A stretch of 64,000 bases of DNA from Oerskovia merdavium (GTDB lineage Bacteria; Actinomycetota; Actinomycetes; Actinomycetales; Cellulomonadaceae). Under the pieces are notes generated by a model, which had not been told where the DNA came from, made no database searches, and saw nothing but the letters and a program-made list of their open reading frames with translations. Position 1 is the first letter of the stretch, and each line of letters begins with the position of its first letter. Of this stretch, positions 1 through 8,979 are shown piece by piece. The translations under genes were made by a program, and so were the position numbers. The stretch lies in contig NZ_JACSQF010000005.1 of assembly GCF_014836755.1 (NCBI RefSeq), forward strand, positions 28,017-92,016, in the 5' to 3' direction.

Positions 1-107
1 AACCCCCCCCCCCCACCCCCGGCCCCGCCTCCGATGCCCGAGACCCACCGGGGGCCGCTCCTGGTCGACGGGCAGGCTCCGCCGTCGGGCGGCGGGCCCG
101 CCGCAGC

Positions 108-602
108 TCAGAGCTCTCGGTAGTAGTGCACGAGGGGCAGGGCCGTGAATCCGCTCGCCTCGTACAAGGCTCGCGCCGGGCCGTGCCCGTCGTCGCCGCC
201 GGTCCAGACGCTCGCGTACGCGCACCCTGCTTCTCTCATCAGGTCCAAGCAGGCGTCGGTGAGGGCGCGTCCCACTCCCGCCCGGTGTGCCGACGGGTCG
301 ACGGCGATGAGCTCGAGGTCACCGCTCCGCGGGCCGTCCGCGTCGTGCGCACCCAGGACCACGGAGGCGAACCCGACGACCTGTCCGTCGACCTCCGCGA
401 CGAGCGTCGTCGCGGCGTGCTGGGCGCACGTCGTGCGCACCGTCGCGGCCTGGATCCGGCGCCAGTCCGGATAGGCGAGCGCGTAGATCGCCTCACCGAG
501 GAGGGCGCGCCACGCGTCGTACACCGGCTCCCAGGCGCGGAGCGAGAGATCCGTCAGATGCTCGGTGTCGGCGGGCTGGAAGGGCCTGATCGTCGTGGTC
601 AC
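108..602 (-). CDS. GNAT family N-acetyltransferase
   Basis: A 164-residue single-domain GCN5-related acetyltransferase, expected to move an acetyl group from acetyl-CoA to an unknown amine in the cytoplasm. The acetyl-CoA binding signature is visible as LIAVDPSAHRAGVGRAL (Q/RxxGxG/A type), followed by the C-terminal ALYEASGFTAL strand typical of the family. I chose the GTG that gives MTTTIRPFQPAD, because GNAT domains begin with this kind of IRPxxxxD strand; longer upstream reading is low-complexity and lacks any homology feature. The substrate cannot be told from sequence. It stands alone and reads in the same direction as the next gene. Confidence 0.85.
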   Translation of the reverse strand: MTTTIRPFQPADTEHLTDLSLRAWEPVYDAWRALLGEAIYALAYPDWRRIQAATVRTTCAQHAATTLVAEVDGQVVGFASVVLGAHDADGPRSGDLELIAVDPSAHRAGVGRALTDACLDLMREAGCAYASVWTGGDDGHGPARALYEASGFTALPLVHYYREL

Positions 603-673
603 GGCGCGAGCGTGGCACCCCCCGACGCACGGTCGCCAGCCATTTCCTCGGGCGGGTCGGCCGGCAGCGAGGT

Positions 674-1426
674 TCAGCGCCCCTCGGTACCCACGCGACG
701 CGCGCCCGACGCGAACCCGAGCCACGTGTGACGGTTGCCCGCCCAGCACCAGCCGACCTTGGGCGCTCCGCGGCGTTCCTTGCCGTCGCGCCCCGTGCCG
801 TTGGAGATCCACACTGCGGGCGTGCGGGAGTCGAGGCGCCCCTTGTCCTTGCGGAGCCGCGACCCGATCGTCATGAAGCAGTGGTTGCGCGCCACGACGT
901 CGGGCGCCTGCAGGGCCCAGTGGATCCCCTCGCTGAGGACGAGGGGCGTGCGCCCCCGCCGGACGATCTCCGGCAGCGCCTCGTCGGGGGACCAGTTCGC
1001 CATGTCGTCCCCACGCTCGACGTCCGTCACCACGTAGAGCGCCTCCTCGGGCAGCTCGAGCCCTTCGAGGGGCTCGAACCGGTCCACGTCGTCCATGTCG
1101 ACCACGACGAAACCTTCCTTGTCCCCCAGCCGGAGCAGCGGCGCGAGGACGGACGGTGCGGCGAGACGCGGGTGGACGGCGAGCAATCCGCCGTCGGGCA
1201 CGCTCGCCGCAAGGCGCCCGACGGCGTCACGCACCTCGCGCCCGGACAGCCCGGCGAGGTCGTGGACGCCGAGCGCGATCAAGCGCTCCGCCTGGTGGGC
1301 CAGGGACGGCAGGGGCAGGAGCGCGGACGGGGTCGCGCCCGGGGTGCCGGACGACAGCGTCGTGGGGTCGGGCGACCGGACGGAAGGGGCTGCGGCGGGC
1401 GAGGACGTCGTCGTGCGGGGTGTCAT
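674..1426 (-). CDS. DUF5701-like family protein
   Basis: A 250-residue soluble protein with a disordered Ser/Thr/Pro/Ala-rich N-terminus of about 40 residues. The body carries the conserved block ALYVVTDVERGDDMANW, then PLVLSEGIHWAL and a C-terminal basic stretch with WCWAGNRHTWLG. I recognise this pattern as the DUF5701 family of actinobacteria, from memory, without a known function. The ATG chosen has GAGAGG just upstream. A TACAGT -10-like hexamer lies about 36 bases before the start, within an inverted repeat (GTACGCCGTAC at 1465-1475). The gene is divergent from the TPM-domain gene. Confidence 0.6.
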   Translation of the reverse strand: MTPRTTTSSPAAAPSVRSPDPTTLSSGTPGATPSALLPLPSLAHQAERLIALGVHDLAGLSGREVRDAVGRLAASVPDGGLLAVHPRLAAPSVLAPLLRLGDKEGFVVVDMDDVDRFEPLEGLELPEEALYVVTDVERGDDMANWSPDEALPEIVRRGRTPLVLSEGIHWALQAPDVVARNHCFMTIGSRLRKDKGRLDSRTPAVWISNGTGRDGKERRGAPKVGWCWAGNRHTWLGFASGARRVGTEGR

Positions 1427-1654
1427 GAGGACCTCTCGTCGGGGCGTGACGCTCGGAGAACACTGTACGCCGTACGAATATTCCCCTCCGGTGCCGACCG
1501 GCACCCGACGACGAGCACCCACCACCCGAGGTGGCTGCAACGCCTGAAAGGTCCGGATCACCCCGATCCGACCTCCGACGAAGGCCGGGTGAAATGCCCA
1601 CCGGTGTCCGGAATCGCGATTGCGGGTCTGCTCGCCCTGGGAAAGGATCACGAG

Positions 1655-3814
1655 GTGACCTCGTCGTCCGATACCGCCGCGCCCTCTCGCCCTGCCCGCA
1701 CGCCCCGGTCCGCGGTGCGCACCTGGCTCTCCCTGGTCGCCCTCGGCGCACTGGGACTCGCGACGTTCGCCTCACCCGCCGTCGCCGCCGGACCGACCTG
1801 GCAGGGCCAGGCAGATGCCTCGGCGCCGGTCACGACGACCGTGCCCGTCACCACCACGAGCCGCCTGCCCGCCGCGCAACCCCTCGACCTCCCAGGCCGC
1901 ATCACCGACCCCGAGGGGGTCCTGGGGAGCCAGACCGACGAGGTCGAGGCCGCGATGGACCGCCTCGAGGCCGACACCCCGTACCAGCTCTACGTCGTGT
2001 ACGTCGACACGTTCGACGGCCAGGACGCCCAGACCTGGGCCACCGCGACCGCCAACCTGTCAGGGCTGGGCCGGGACGACGTCCTGCTCGCCGTCGCGAC
2101 CGAAGACCGTCGCTACGACCTCTCGGCCGACAACAACATCGGGCTCTCGGACGCCTCTCTCGACAAGGTCCAGGCCGCGGTCGAGGACGAGCTCAGCCAG
2201 GAGGAGTGGGCGCAGTCCGCGATCGTCGCCGCGAACACGCTGCGCACCGAGGCGACCGGTTCGTCGTCGTCGGGCGGGTCCGGCTGGCTGATCGCCCTCG
2301 TGGTGGGGCTGCTCGTCATCGCGGGCTTCTTCGTCGTCCGCTCGCTCCTGCGCAGGCGCCGCGGCACGGCCGCCCAGCCGGGCGGTCCCGACGAGGCCGA
2401 CGAGCTCTCGCAGCTCCCGACCGACGAGCTCAACCGCCGCTCCAGCTCGGCCCTCGTCGCGATCGACGACGCCATCAAGACCTCCGAGCAGGAGCTCGGC
2501 TTCGCCCAGGCACAGTTCGGCCTCGAGGCGACCAAGGAGTTCCAGGCGGCGCTCGAGACGGGCAAGCAGAAGGTCTCGCAGGCGTTCGCGCTGCGCCAGC
2601 AGCTCGACGACCAGACCCCCGAGACGGAGCCCGTCTCGCGCTCCCTCATGGCCCAGATCATCACGTTGTGCGGCGAGGTCGCGGCCTCGCTCGACGCCGA
2701 GTCCGCCCAGTTCGACGAGCTGCGCGACCTCCAGTCCCGCGCCCCCGAGGTGCTCGACACCGTCGAGCGTCGCGCCGGAGAGGTCGAGGCCCGCATCGCC
2801 CCTGCCCGCAGCACGCTCGTAGGACTCTTCGCGACCTACCCCGAGGCCGCGCTCGCGTCGGTCGCGGCCAACCCCGACCAGGCCGCACAGCTCCTCACGG
2901 GCGCCCGCGAGGCCGTCGCCGCAGGACGCGAGGCCCTCGAGGGCAAGGACCGAGCGTCGGCCGTCGCGCACGCCCGCGCCGCCGAGAACGCCGTGGGGCA
3001 GGCCGTCGTGCTCCTCGACGCGGTCGACTCCGCGGGCGGCGACCTGGCCCAGGCCGGCAAGCGCCTCGACGTGGCCGTCGCCTCGATCACCGCGGACATC
3101 GCCGACGCTGCGCGCCTCGCCCCGGGCGACCCGGCCGTGACCGCCCGGTCCACCGAGGCCCAGGCCGCCGTGGCCGACGCCCAGGCCGCACGCAACGGCG
3201 GCGACCCGCTCGCGGCACTGCGTCGGCTCACCGACGCCGAGGCAGCGATCGACGCGGCCCTCGCTCCGTTCCGCGAGAGCGCCGAGCAGGCCGCGCGCGC
3301 GGCCGCGCTGCTGCGCGACACCCTCGGCCGGGTCGACTCGCAGATCCGCGCGACCAACTCGTTCATCGAGACCCGGCGCGGCGCCGTCGGGCCCGAGGCA
3401 CGGACCCGGCTCTCCGAGGCCATCCGCTACCTCGGCGAGGCACGGGCCCTGCAGCCCACCGATCCCGTCCGCGCCCTCGCCACGGCCCAGCAGGCCGACT
3501 CCCTCGCCCAGTCCGCAGCCCAGCTGGCCCAGCGCGACGCGGCCGCGTGGGAGCAGCAGCAGAACGGTCCCGGCATGTTCGGCGGCGGCGGCTCGGGAGG
3601 CGGGAGCAACGTCGGCGGCATGGTTCTCGGCGGCATCCTCCTCGACCAGATCCTGCGCGGCGGAGGCGGCGGAGGCCGTCGCTCGAGCGGGGGGTTCGGC
3701 GGAGGCTTCGGCGGCGGCGGGTTCGGCGGAGGCGGTTCGTCCGGCCGGTCCTCGCGCGGTTCGTCCGGCGGCCGTTCGTCGGGCGGACGCTCCAGCAGAG
3801 GAGGACGGTTCTAG
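1655..3814 (+). CDS. TPM-domain membrane protein with Gly-rich tail
   Basis: A 719-residue secreted/membrane protein. The N-terminus is a signal peptide (SAVRTWLSLVALGALGLATF... ASPAVAA). A TPM (formerly TPM_phosphatase/DUF477) domain spans about residues 80-205, starting ITDPEGVLGSQ. One membrane segment (about 207-230, LIALVVGLLVIAGFFVV) and an Arg cluster follow. The cytoplasmic part is a long Ala/Glu-rich helical, coiled-coil-like region, and the last 100 residues are Gly/Ser/Arg-rich. I took the GTG at 1655 because it puts a proper n-region before the signal peptide and has AAAGGA upstream. It is followed 86 bases later by a PspA homologue, so the pair is probably an envelope-stress unit. 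TPM proteins have diverse roles, and no enzyme activity is assumed here. Confidence 0.85.
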   Translation: MTSSSDTAAPSRPARTPRSAVRTWLSLVALGALGLATFASPAVAAGPTWQGQADASAPVTTTVPVTTTSRLPAAQPLDLPGRITDPEGVLGSQTDEVEAAMDRLEADTPYQLYVVYVDTFDGQDAQTWATATANLSGLGRDDVLLAVATEDRRYDLSADNNIGLSDASLDKVQAAVEDELSQEEWAQSAIVAANTLRTEATGSSSSGGSGWLIALVVGLLVIAGFFVVRSLLRRRRGTAAQPGGPDEADELSQLPTDELNRRSSSALVAIDDAIKTSEQELGFAQAQFGLEATKEFQAALETGKQKVSQAFALRQQLDDQTPETEPVSRSLMAQIITLCGEVAASLDAESAQFDELRDLQSRAPEVLDTVERRAGEVEARIAPARSTLVGLFATYPEAALASVAANPDQAAQLLTGAREAVAAGREALEGKDRASAVAHARAAENAVGQAVVLLDAVDSAGGDLAQAGKRLDVAVASITADIADAARLAPGDPAVTARSTEAQAAVADAQAARNGGDPLAALRRLTDAEAAIDAALAPFRESAEQAARAAALLRDTLGRVDSQIRATNSFIETRRGAVGPEARTRLSEAIRYLGEARALQPTDPVRALATAQQADSLAQSAAQLAQRDAAAWEQQQNGPGMFGGGGSGGGSNVGGMVLGGILLDQILRGGGGGGRRSSGGFGGGFGGGGFGGGGSSGRSSRGSSGGRSSGGRSSRGGRF

Positions 3815-3900
3815 GGGGCGGCCCCGCAGGTCGCACCCCGCGCACCACGTCGTCACGACAGCACCGCGTACACGCACCCACGAGCAGGAAGGCACGACCG

Positions 3901-4695
3901 ATGGCAGAGAAGCAGAGCATCTTCGGACGCATCACCCAGCTGGCCAAGGCGAACATCAACGCGCTCCTCGACGGCGCCGAGGACCCGCAGAAGATGCTGG
4001 ACCAGCTCGTCCGCGACTACACGAACAGCATCGCCGACGCCGAGCAGGCCGTCGCGCAGACCATCGGGAACCTCCGCCTCGCCGAGCAGGACTACAACGA
4101 GGACGTCGCCGCCGTGCGCGAGTGGGGCGACAAGGCCGCGGCCGCGTCCGCGCGCGCGGACCAGTACCGGTCCGCGGGCGACTCGGCCAACGCCGACAAG
4201 TTCGACAACCTCGCCAAGGTCGCCCTCCAGAAGCAGATCTCCGCGGAGGGCGAGGTCCGCCAGGCCGAGCCCCTCATCTCCTCGCAGCGCGAGACGGTCG
4301 AGAAGCTCAAGACCGGGCTCGCGCAGATGAAGAACAAGCTGGGCGAGCTCAAGTCCAAGCGCGACTCGCTGGTCGCGCGGCAGAAGTCCGCCGAGGCGCA
4401 GCAGACCGTCCAGGGGGCGATCAGCTCGATCAACGTCCTCGACCCCACGAGCGAGGTCTCGCGCTTCGAGGAGAAGGTGCGCCGCGAGGAGGCCAAGGCG
4501 CTCGGCCAGGCCGAGGTCGCCGCGTCCTCGCTCGACGCGCAGTTCGAGGAGCTCGAGACCTCGGGGGCCAACATCGAGATCGAGGCGCGGCTCGCGGCGC
4601 TCAAGAGCGGCGGCTCGTCCCCCGCGCCGCAGATCTCTCCCACGACGGTGACCTCGATCGAGGCCGGCACGCAGGACGCGCCCAGCGAGTGGTAG
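3901..4695 (+). CDS. PspA/IM30 family protein
   Basis: A 264-residue phage-shock-protein-A family member. PspA proteins are peripheral membrane, ESCRT-III-like helical proteins that stabilise stressed membranes. The N-terminus (SIFGRITQLAKANINALLD) is the amphipathic membrane-binding helix followed by the EDPQKMLDQLVRDY motif that defines the family. The rest is almost entirely charged coiled coil, with no Cys and no membrane span, ending in a short disordered tail. Length is slightly above the usual 220-250. It follows the TPM-domain gene by 86 bases with no terminator or promoter seen between them, so co-transcription is likely. Which of several actinobacterial PspA paralogues it represents is unknown, so no symbol is given. 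Confidence 0.9.
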   Translation: MAEKQSIFGRITQLAKANINALLDGAEDPQKMLDQLVRDYTNSIADAEQAVAQTIGNLRLAEQDYNEDVAAVREWGDKAAAASARADQYRSAGDSANADKFDNLAKVALQKQISAEGEVRQAEPLISSQRETVEKLKTGLAQMKNKLGELKSKRDSLVARQKSAEAQQTVQGAISSINVLDPTSEVSRFEEKVRREEAKALGQAEVAASSLDAQFEELETSGANIEIEARLAALKSGGSSPAPQISPTTVTSIEAGTQDAPSEW

Positions 4696-4733
4696 GCGCC
4701 TGACGGCTCGCACGGGGCAGGGCACCCCACGCT

Positions 4734-4773
4734 CGGCGACGGCCGGCGACCACGAGGTCACCGGCCGTCGCCG
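4734..4773 (+). terminator. Hairpin terminator after the pspA-like gene
   Basis: Arms CGGCGACGGCCGGCGACC (4734-4751) and GGTCACCGGCCGTCGCCG (4756-4773) form a near-perfect 18-bp stem with a 4-base loop, 38 bases after the stop codon. There is no T-run, as is common in high-GC actinobacteria. Confidence 0.7.
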
Positions 4774-4861
4774 TGTCGTCGGAAGGGCGGTCGCAGGGGC
4801 CGGTCCAGTGTCCGCGCGCCTTCTCAGTGGTGCCCGCCGGAGAGCCCTCGGTCTCGGCGGG

Positions 4862-5161
4862 TCAGGCCGCAGGCAGCGGCTCGTAGTCGATCTCCAGGAA
4901 GTCCTCGACCTCGGGGACCCAGCGGTCGGCGACGAACGCCCGGTGGTCGGGGTGCTGGTCGTAGGCCGCGTACGCCGCAGCGTCCGCGAACTCCATGGAG
5001 AAGCCGAACGTGAAGTCGTTCTTGGCGCTGGTCTGACGGAGCTGCTCGAACCGCTCGACCCCCGGGATCGCCGCGAGGACGCGGGCGTCGGTCAGGAAGG
5101 CGGTCTCGGCGGCGGACCCCTCGGGGTGGCGCAGGCGGAAGGCGACGGTGTGACGGATCAT
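4862..5161 (-). CDS. Dabb (stress-responsive alpha/beta barrel) family protein
   Basis: A 99-residue protein with the hallmarks of the Dabb fold: start MIRHTVAFRLR, then a central VERFEQLRQTSAKNDFTFGFSMEFAD and HPDHRAFVADRWVPEVEDFLEIDYE. Family members are small dimeric ferredoxin-like barrels, some induced by stress and a few catalytic; the role of this one is unknown. The ATG start matches the family N-terminus exactly. It is followed by a 167-base gap to the pspA-like gene and is not obviously in an operon. Confidence 0.85.
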   Translation of the reverse strand: MIRHTVAFRLRHPEGSAAETAFLTDARVLAAIPGVERFEQLRQTSAKNDFTFGFSMEFADAAAYAAYDQHPDHRAFVADRWVPEVEDFLEIDYEPLPAA

Positions 5162-5246
5162 CCCGACACCCTGCCACCGACCACCCGGTCAACCCGGGCG
5201 GACACGCACACCCCGCCCCGTCGTCGCCGGGGCGAGCCCGCGCGGC

Positions 5247-6005
5247 CTACGCCCGCACGCCTCGGCGAGCGACGTCGTCGTGCACGGCGGCGAGGAACGA
5301 CTCCGCAAGGAGGCGGCCCGTCTCGAGGACCTCGCCCTCGAACGGTGCGGCGTCGGCCAGGATGTTGGTCGTGTCGACGTCGTCGTGCTGGTCGGCCCAG
5401 CCGCGGATCGTGGCGAGCGTCGCCTCGGGGTGGAACTGGACCCCCAGGGCCGAGCCGTGGCGGAACGCCTGGTAGGGGTACATGTCCGACATGCCGAGCC
5501 ACGACGCGCCCTCGGGCAGGTCGATGATCGCGTCGGCGTGCATGCTGACCGTCAGCGAGCGTGCACGCTTGCCCGTGCCCGCCGCGGCACGTGCGATCGG
5601 CCCCAGGACGGGGTCGCCCTCGGCGCCCGCCTTCCAGAAGACGCGGGTCAGGCCCGCCTCGCGACCGGGAGGGGCCGCGACCTGCACGCTCCCGCCGCCC
5701 GCGACCGCGAGCAGCTGGGCACCGAGGCAGATCCCGAGCGTCGGGACGTCCGAGTACACGGCAGCGGCCAGCAGGTCGCGCAGCGCGGGGAGCCACGGGG
5801 CGACGTCGTCGGCGTAGGCCGACATCTGCCCGCCCAGGACGACGAGACCGTCCCCCAGGTCGGTCGCGTCCGGCAGGGCATCCCCGTCGAAGGGACGCAC
5901 GAGGCGGACGTCGGGCCCGAGCCGGTCGGCGAAGGCGTCCAGGGTGACGTCCGGGGAGTTCTGGACGACCGTGATCCGGACCGGGTCGAGAAGCTGCTGG
6001 TTCAC
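5247..6005 (-). CDS. Class I glutamine amidotransferase-like protein
   Basis: A 252-residue protein with a class I glutamine amidotransferase fold. The nucleophile elbow LGICLGAQLLA puts the catalytic Cys at about residue 93, and the His-Glu pair is in VQFHPEATLATI. Family members hydrolyse glutamine, or gamma-glutamyl compounds, to release ammonia. With no synthetase domain attached, this is closest to the stand-alone GMP synthase-like or gamma-glutamyl-peptidase-like group. I chose GTG at 6005 (MNQQLLDPVRITVVQN), because the beta strand ITVVQN is the normal domain start; longer versions overlap the divergent NYN gene. Substrate unknown. Confidence 0.8.
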   Translation of the reverse strand: MNQQLLDPVRITVVQNSPDVTLDAFADRLGPDVRLVRPFDGDALPDATDLGDGLVVLGGQMSAYADDVAPWLPALRDLLAAAVYSDVPTLGICLGAQLLAVAGGGSVQVAAPPGREAGLTRVFWKAGAEGDPVLGPIARAAAGTGKRARSLTVSMHADAIIDLPEGASWLGMSDMYPYQAFRHGSALGVQFHPEATLATIRGWADQHDDVDTTNILADAAPFEGEVLETGRLLAESFLAAVHDDVARRGVRA

Positions 6006-6165
6006 CGCTGAAAGGTACTCGCCCCCAGGGGGTCCGGTGCAAACCGTGCTCACGCCTCGACCCGATCCGTGTCGGGGACGGGGCAGGGGCGGGCGTGCGA
6101 CCCCGGCCGTCGAGCACGAGGTTGCGGTCGTCCGGCGCCCGTCCGACTCCTCGCGCCCCGCCGGA

Positions 6166-6171
6166 TAGGCT
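6166..6171 (+). promoter_or_regulatory. -10 element of a likely leaderless transcript (NYN gene)
   Basis: TAGGCT lies exactly 6 bases before the ATG at 6178 and no Shine-Dalgarno sequence is present. In actinobacteria this spacing places the transcription start at or next to the start codon. Confidence 0.55.
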
Positions 6172-6177
6172 GAGCCC

Positions 6178-6786
6178 ATGTCGGACTTCAGCACGTCGAA
6201 CGGCCTCGTCAGCACCCAGGGTGAGGCGCCGCGCCGCACCTACCTGATCGTCGACGGGGAGAACATCGACGCGACGCTCGGCATGAGCGTCCTGGGGCAC
6301 CGCCCCAACCCCGAGGAGCGACCGCGCTGGGACCGCATCGTCGACTTCGCGGCCAACCTGTGGGCCCAGGACGTCACGCCGCTGTTCTTCCTGAACGCGT
6401 CGTCGGGTCAGATGCCCATGGCGTTCGTCCAGGCGCTGCTCGCGATGGGCTTCCGGCCCATCCCGCTGGCCGGGTCCAGCTCCGAGAAGGTCGTGGACAT
6501 CGGTATCCAGCGCACGCTCGAGGCGCTCAAGGACCGCCAGGGTGACGTGCTCCTGGCGAGCCACGACGGCGACTTCATCCCGCAGGTCGAGGACCTGCTC
6601 GAGGACAGCGACCGCCGCGTCGGGCTCCTCTGCTTCCGTGAGTTCGTCAACTCGCGCTTCTCCGAGCTGGCCTCGCGCGGTCTGAGCTTCTACGACCTCG
6701 AGGACAACGTGGGGGCGTTCACGACGATCCTGCCGCGCGTCCGGATCATCCCGCTCGAGGAGTTCGACCCGCTGCGCTACCTCTGA
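6178..6786 (+). CDS. NYN-domain (PIN-like) putative ribonuclease
   Basis: A 202-residue NYN-domain protein, a PIN-like fold related to LabA/LabA-like proteins. The acidic positions expected of a metal-dependent RNase site are visible in YLIVDGENID near the N-terminus, KVVDIGIQRTLEAL in the middle and LLASHDGDFIPQVEDLL. There is no signal peptide or membrane span. The ATG is preceded by TAGGCT at 6 bases and no ribosome-binding site, suggesting a leaderless message. A strong hairpin follows. RNA substrate and role are unknown. Confidence 0.85.
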   Translation: MSDFSTSNGLVSTQGEAPRRTYLIVDGENIDATLGMSVLGHRPNPEERPRWDRIVDFAANLWAQDVTPLFFLNASSGQMPMAFVQALLAMGFRPIPLAGSSSEKVVDIGIQRTLEALKDRQGDVLLASHDGDFIPQVEDLLEDSDRRVGLLCFREFVNSRFSELASRGLSFYDLEDNVGAFTTILPRVRIIPLEEFDPLRYL

Positions 6787-6796
6787 GTCCACCGAG

Positions 6797-6829
6797 GGGC
6801 GGGGCCGCGCAGCACGCGCGACCCCGCCC
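6797..6829 (+). terminator. Hairpin terminator after the NYN gene
   Basis: Arms GGGCGGGGCCGCGC and GCGCGACCCCGCCC, with a 5-base loop and one mismatch, followed by TTCG; it begins 11 bases after the stop. Confidence 0.7.
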
Positions 6830-6884
6830 TTCGTGCTCTGCGCAGCCCGCCCGATCACGCCGCCCCGGGGCAGCGCGTGCGGGC

Positions 6885-8090
6885 TCAGCCCCGCAGCTCG
6901 CGGTACAGGGGTGTGGGGAACGACGCGGTCACGCCTCCCCCGCCCAGCAGCGACCCGATCCGCGCGGCCTCGGCCTCGACGGCTGCGGCACCGTCGGTCC
7001 CGATGTCCTCGAGCAGCCGGGACACGACCTCCCCGTCGGGCCGCACGGCCCACGCCCCCACGATGCGCCCTTCCCACCAGACGGTCGCGCCGATGTTGCC
7101 CGCCGAGTCGAAGAGCTGCTCGCGGTGCGGACCGAGGTACCAGTCGCGGTGCTTCCAGCCCATCGCGGTGGGGTCGAGCGAGGGCAGCAGGGCGACGTGC
7201 CCGGCAGCGGACCCGAGCCCCGGAGCCGACGGCAGCACGGTCGAGCCGAGCACCACCCCCGCACCGAGCCCCTCGAGCTCGACCTCCCGGACGTCGAGCG
7301 CCGCGACCGCTGCCCGCGTCTGCCCCAGGTTCCACCCGGTCCACCACTGGAGGTCGGCCAGGGTCGCGGGCCCGAACGCCTCGAGCCAGGCCTGCGCGAG
7401 CCGCACGCGCGCCTCGGCCTCGTCGAGCTCCGGGATACCGCCGGGCAACCAGTCCTCGACGGGCCGCCACAGGAAACGGTTGGACGCCCAGCCACCGGTC
7501 GGCTCGCCCCGCACGATCCGTCCCTCGGCCGACAGCAGCGACAGCAGCGGCGAGGTGAGCGAGCGCCGCACGTCCCAGGACTTGGTCGTGGTGGGCAGGA
7601 ACGCGGTCCGCAGCACGGGGGCCCGCGCCGAGAGCTGTGCCCCGGTCAGCGGCCCGTGCTGGGCCAGCGCGTCGTGGACCTGCTCCTCGGCGGCCGCGAG
7701 GAAGGTCTCGGCGTCCTCGACGGGCGGGTCCGTGGGGAGGGTCGCGAGCTCCTTCAGGAGGCGGGCTCGCAGCCGGCGCCCGACGGCGGCGCTCGCCCCC
7801 GCGTGGACGACCGGCACCATGTCGCGCGCCACGACGAACAGGGTGCGGCGCATGGCCAGGACGCGCACGAGGGTGCGCCGGTCGTACATCGCGGCCGCCA
7901 CGTCCTCGATGCGCAGCTCGGGCACGCGCGCGAGGACCGAGAGGTAGACGCTGGGCGCGTCGGTCGCGTGGAGGGCGACGAGCCGGTCGACGACGCCCTC
8001 GACCGTGCTCTCCGGGGCGGGACCGCCCGCCCCGAGGTCGAGCTGGTGCGCGACGAGCCGCGCCCTCCTCTGGTCGTCGCTGATCCGCAT
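6885..8090 (-). CDS. Winged helix DNA-binding domain protein (HTH_42 type)
   Basis: A 401-residue protein of the winged-helix HTH_42 (PF06224-like) family, which includes AlkX/YcaQ-like DNA glycosylase relatives. Features seen are the N-terminal RRARLVAHQLDLG and VVDRLVALHATDAPSVYLSVLARV, the MYDRRTLVRVLAMRRTLFVV block, a central WTGWNLGQTRAA and the C-terminal ALLPSLDPTAMGWKHRDWYL. The ATG at 8090 begins the domain directly and gives normal family length. Whether this member is a glycosylase cannot be judged, so no DNA-repair role is claimed. It is divergent from the two-component system. Confidence 0.8.
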   Translation of the reverse strand: MRISDDQRRARLVAHQLDLGAGGPAPESTVEGVVDRLVALHATDAPSVYLSVLARVPELRIEDVAAAMYDRRTLVRVLAMRRTLFVVARDMVPVVHAGASAAVGRRLRARLLKELATLPTDPPVEDAETFLAAAEEQVHDALAQHGPLTGAQLSARAPVLRTAFLPTTTKSWDVRRSLTSPLLSLLSAEGRIVRGEPTGGWASNRFLWRPVEDWLPGGIPELDEAEARVRLAQAWLEAFGPATLADLQWWTGWNLGQTRAAVAALDVREVELEGLGAGVVLGSTVLPSAPGLGSAAGHVALLPSLDPTAMGWKHRDWYLGPHREQLFDSAGNIGATVWWEGRIVGAWAVRPDGEVVSRLLEDIGTDGAAAVEAEAARIGSLLGGGGVTASFPTPLYRELRG

Positions 8091-8229
8091 GCCTGCATCC
8101 TTCCGTCTCGACCGGCTGCTGTCAGTGCCAGGGCGGCTCCGGCCCCCATGCTCCGGCACACCACCCACAGCCCCTCGGCGCACCGTTCGCGCCCAGGCGA
8201 CTCCCAGGGTTCGGTCGCACACTGGAACC

Positions 8230-8975
<746 letters not shown>

Positions 8976-8979
<4 letters not shown>

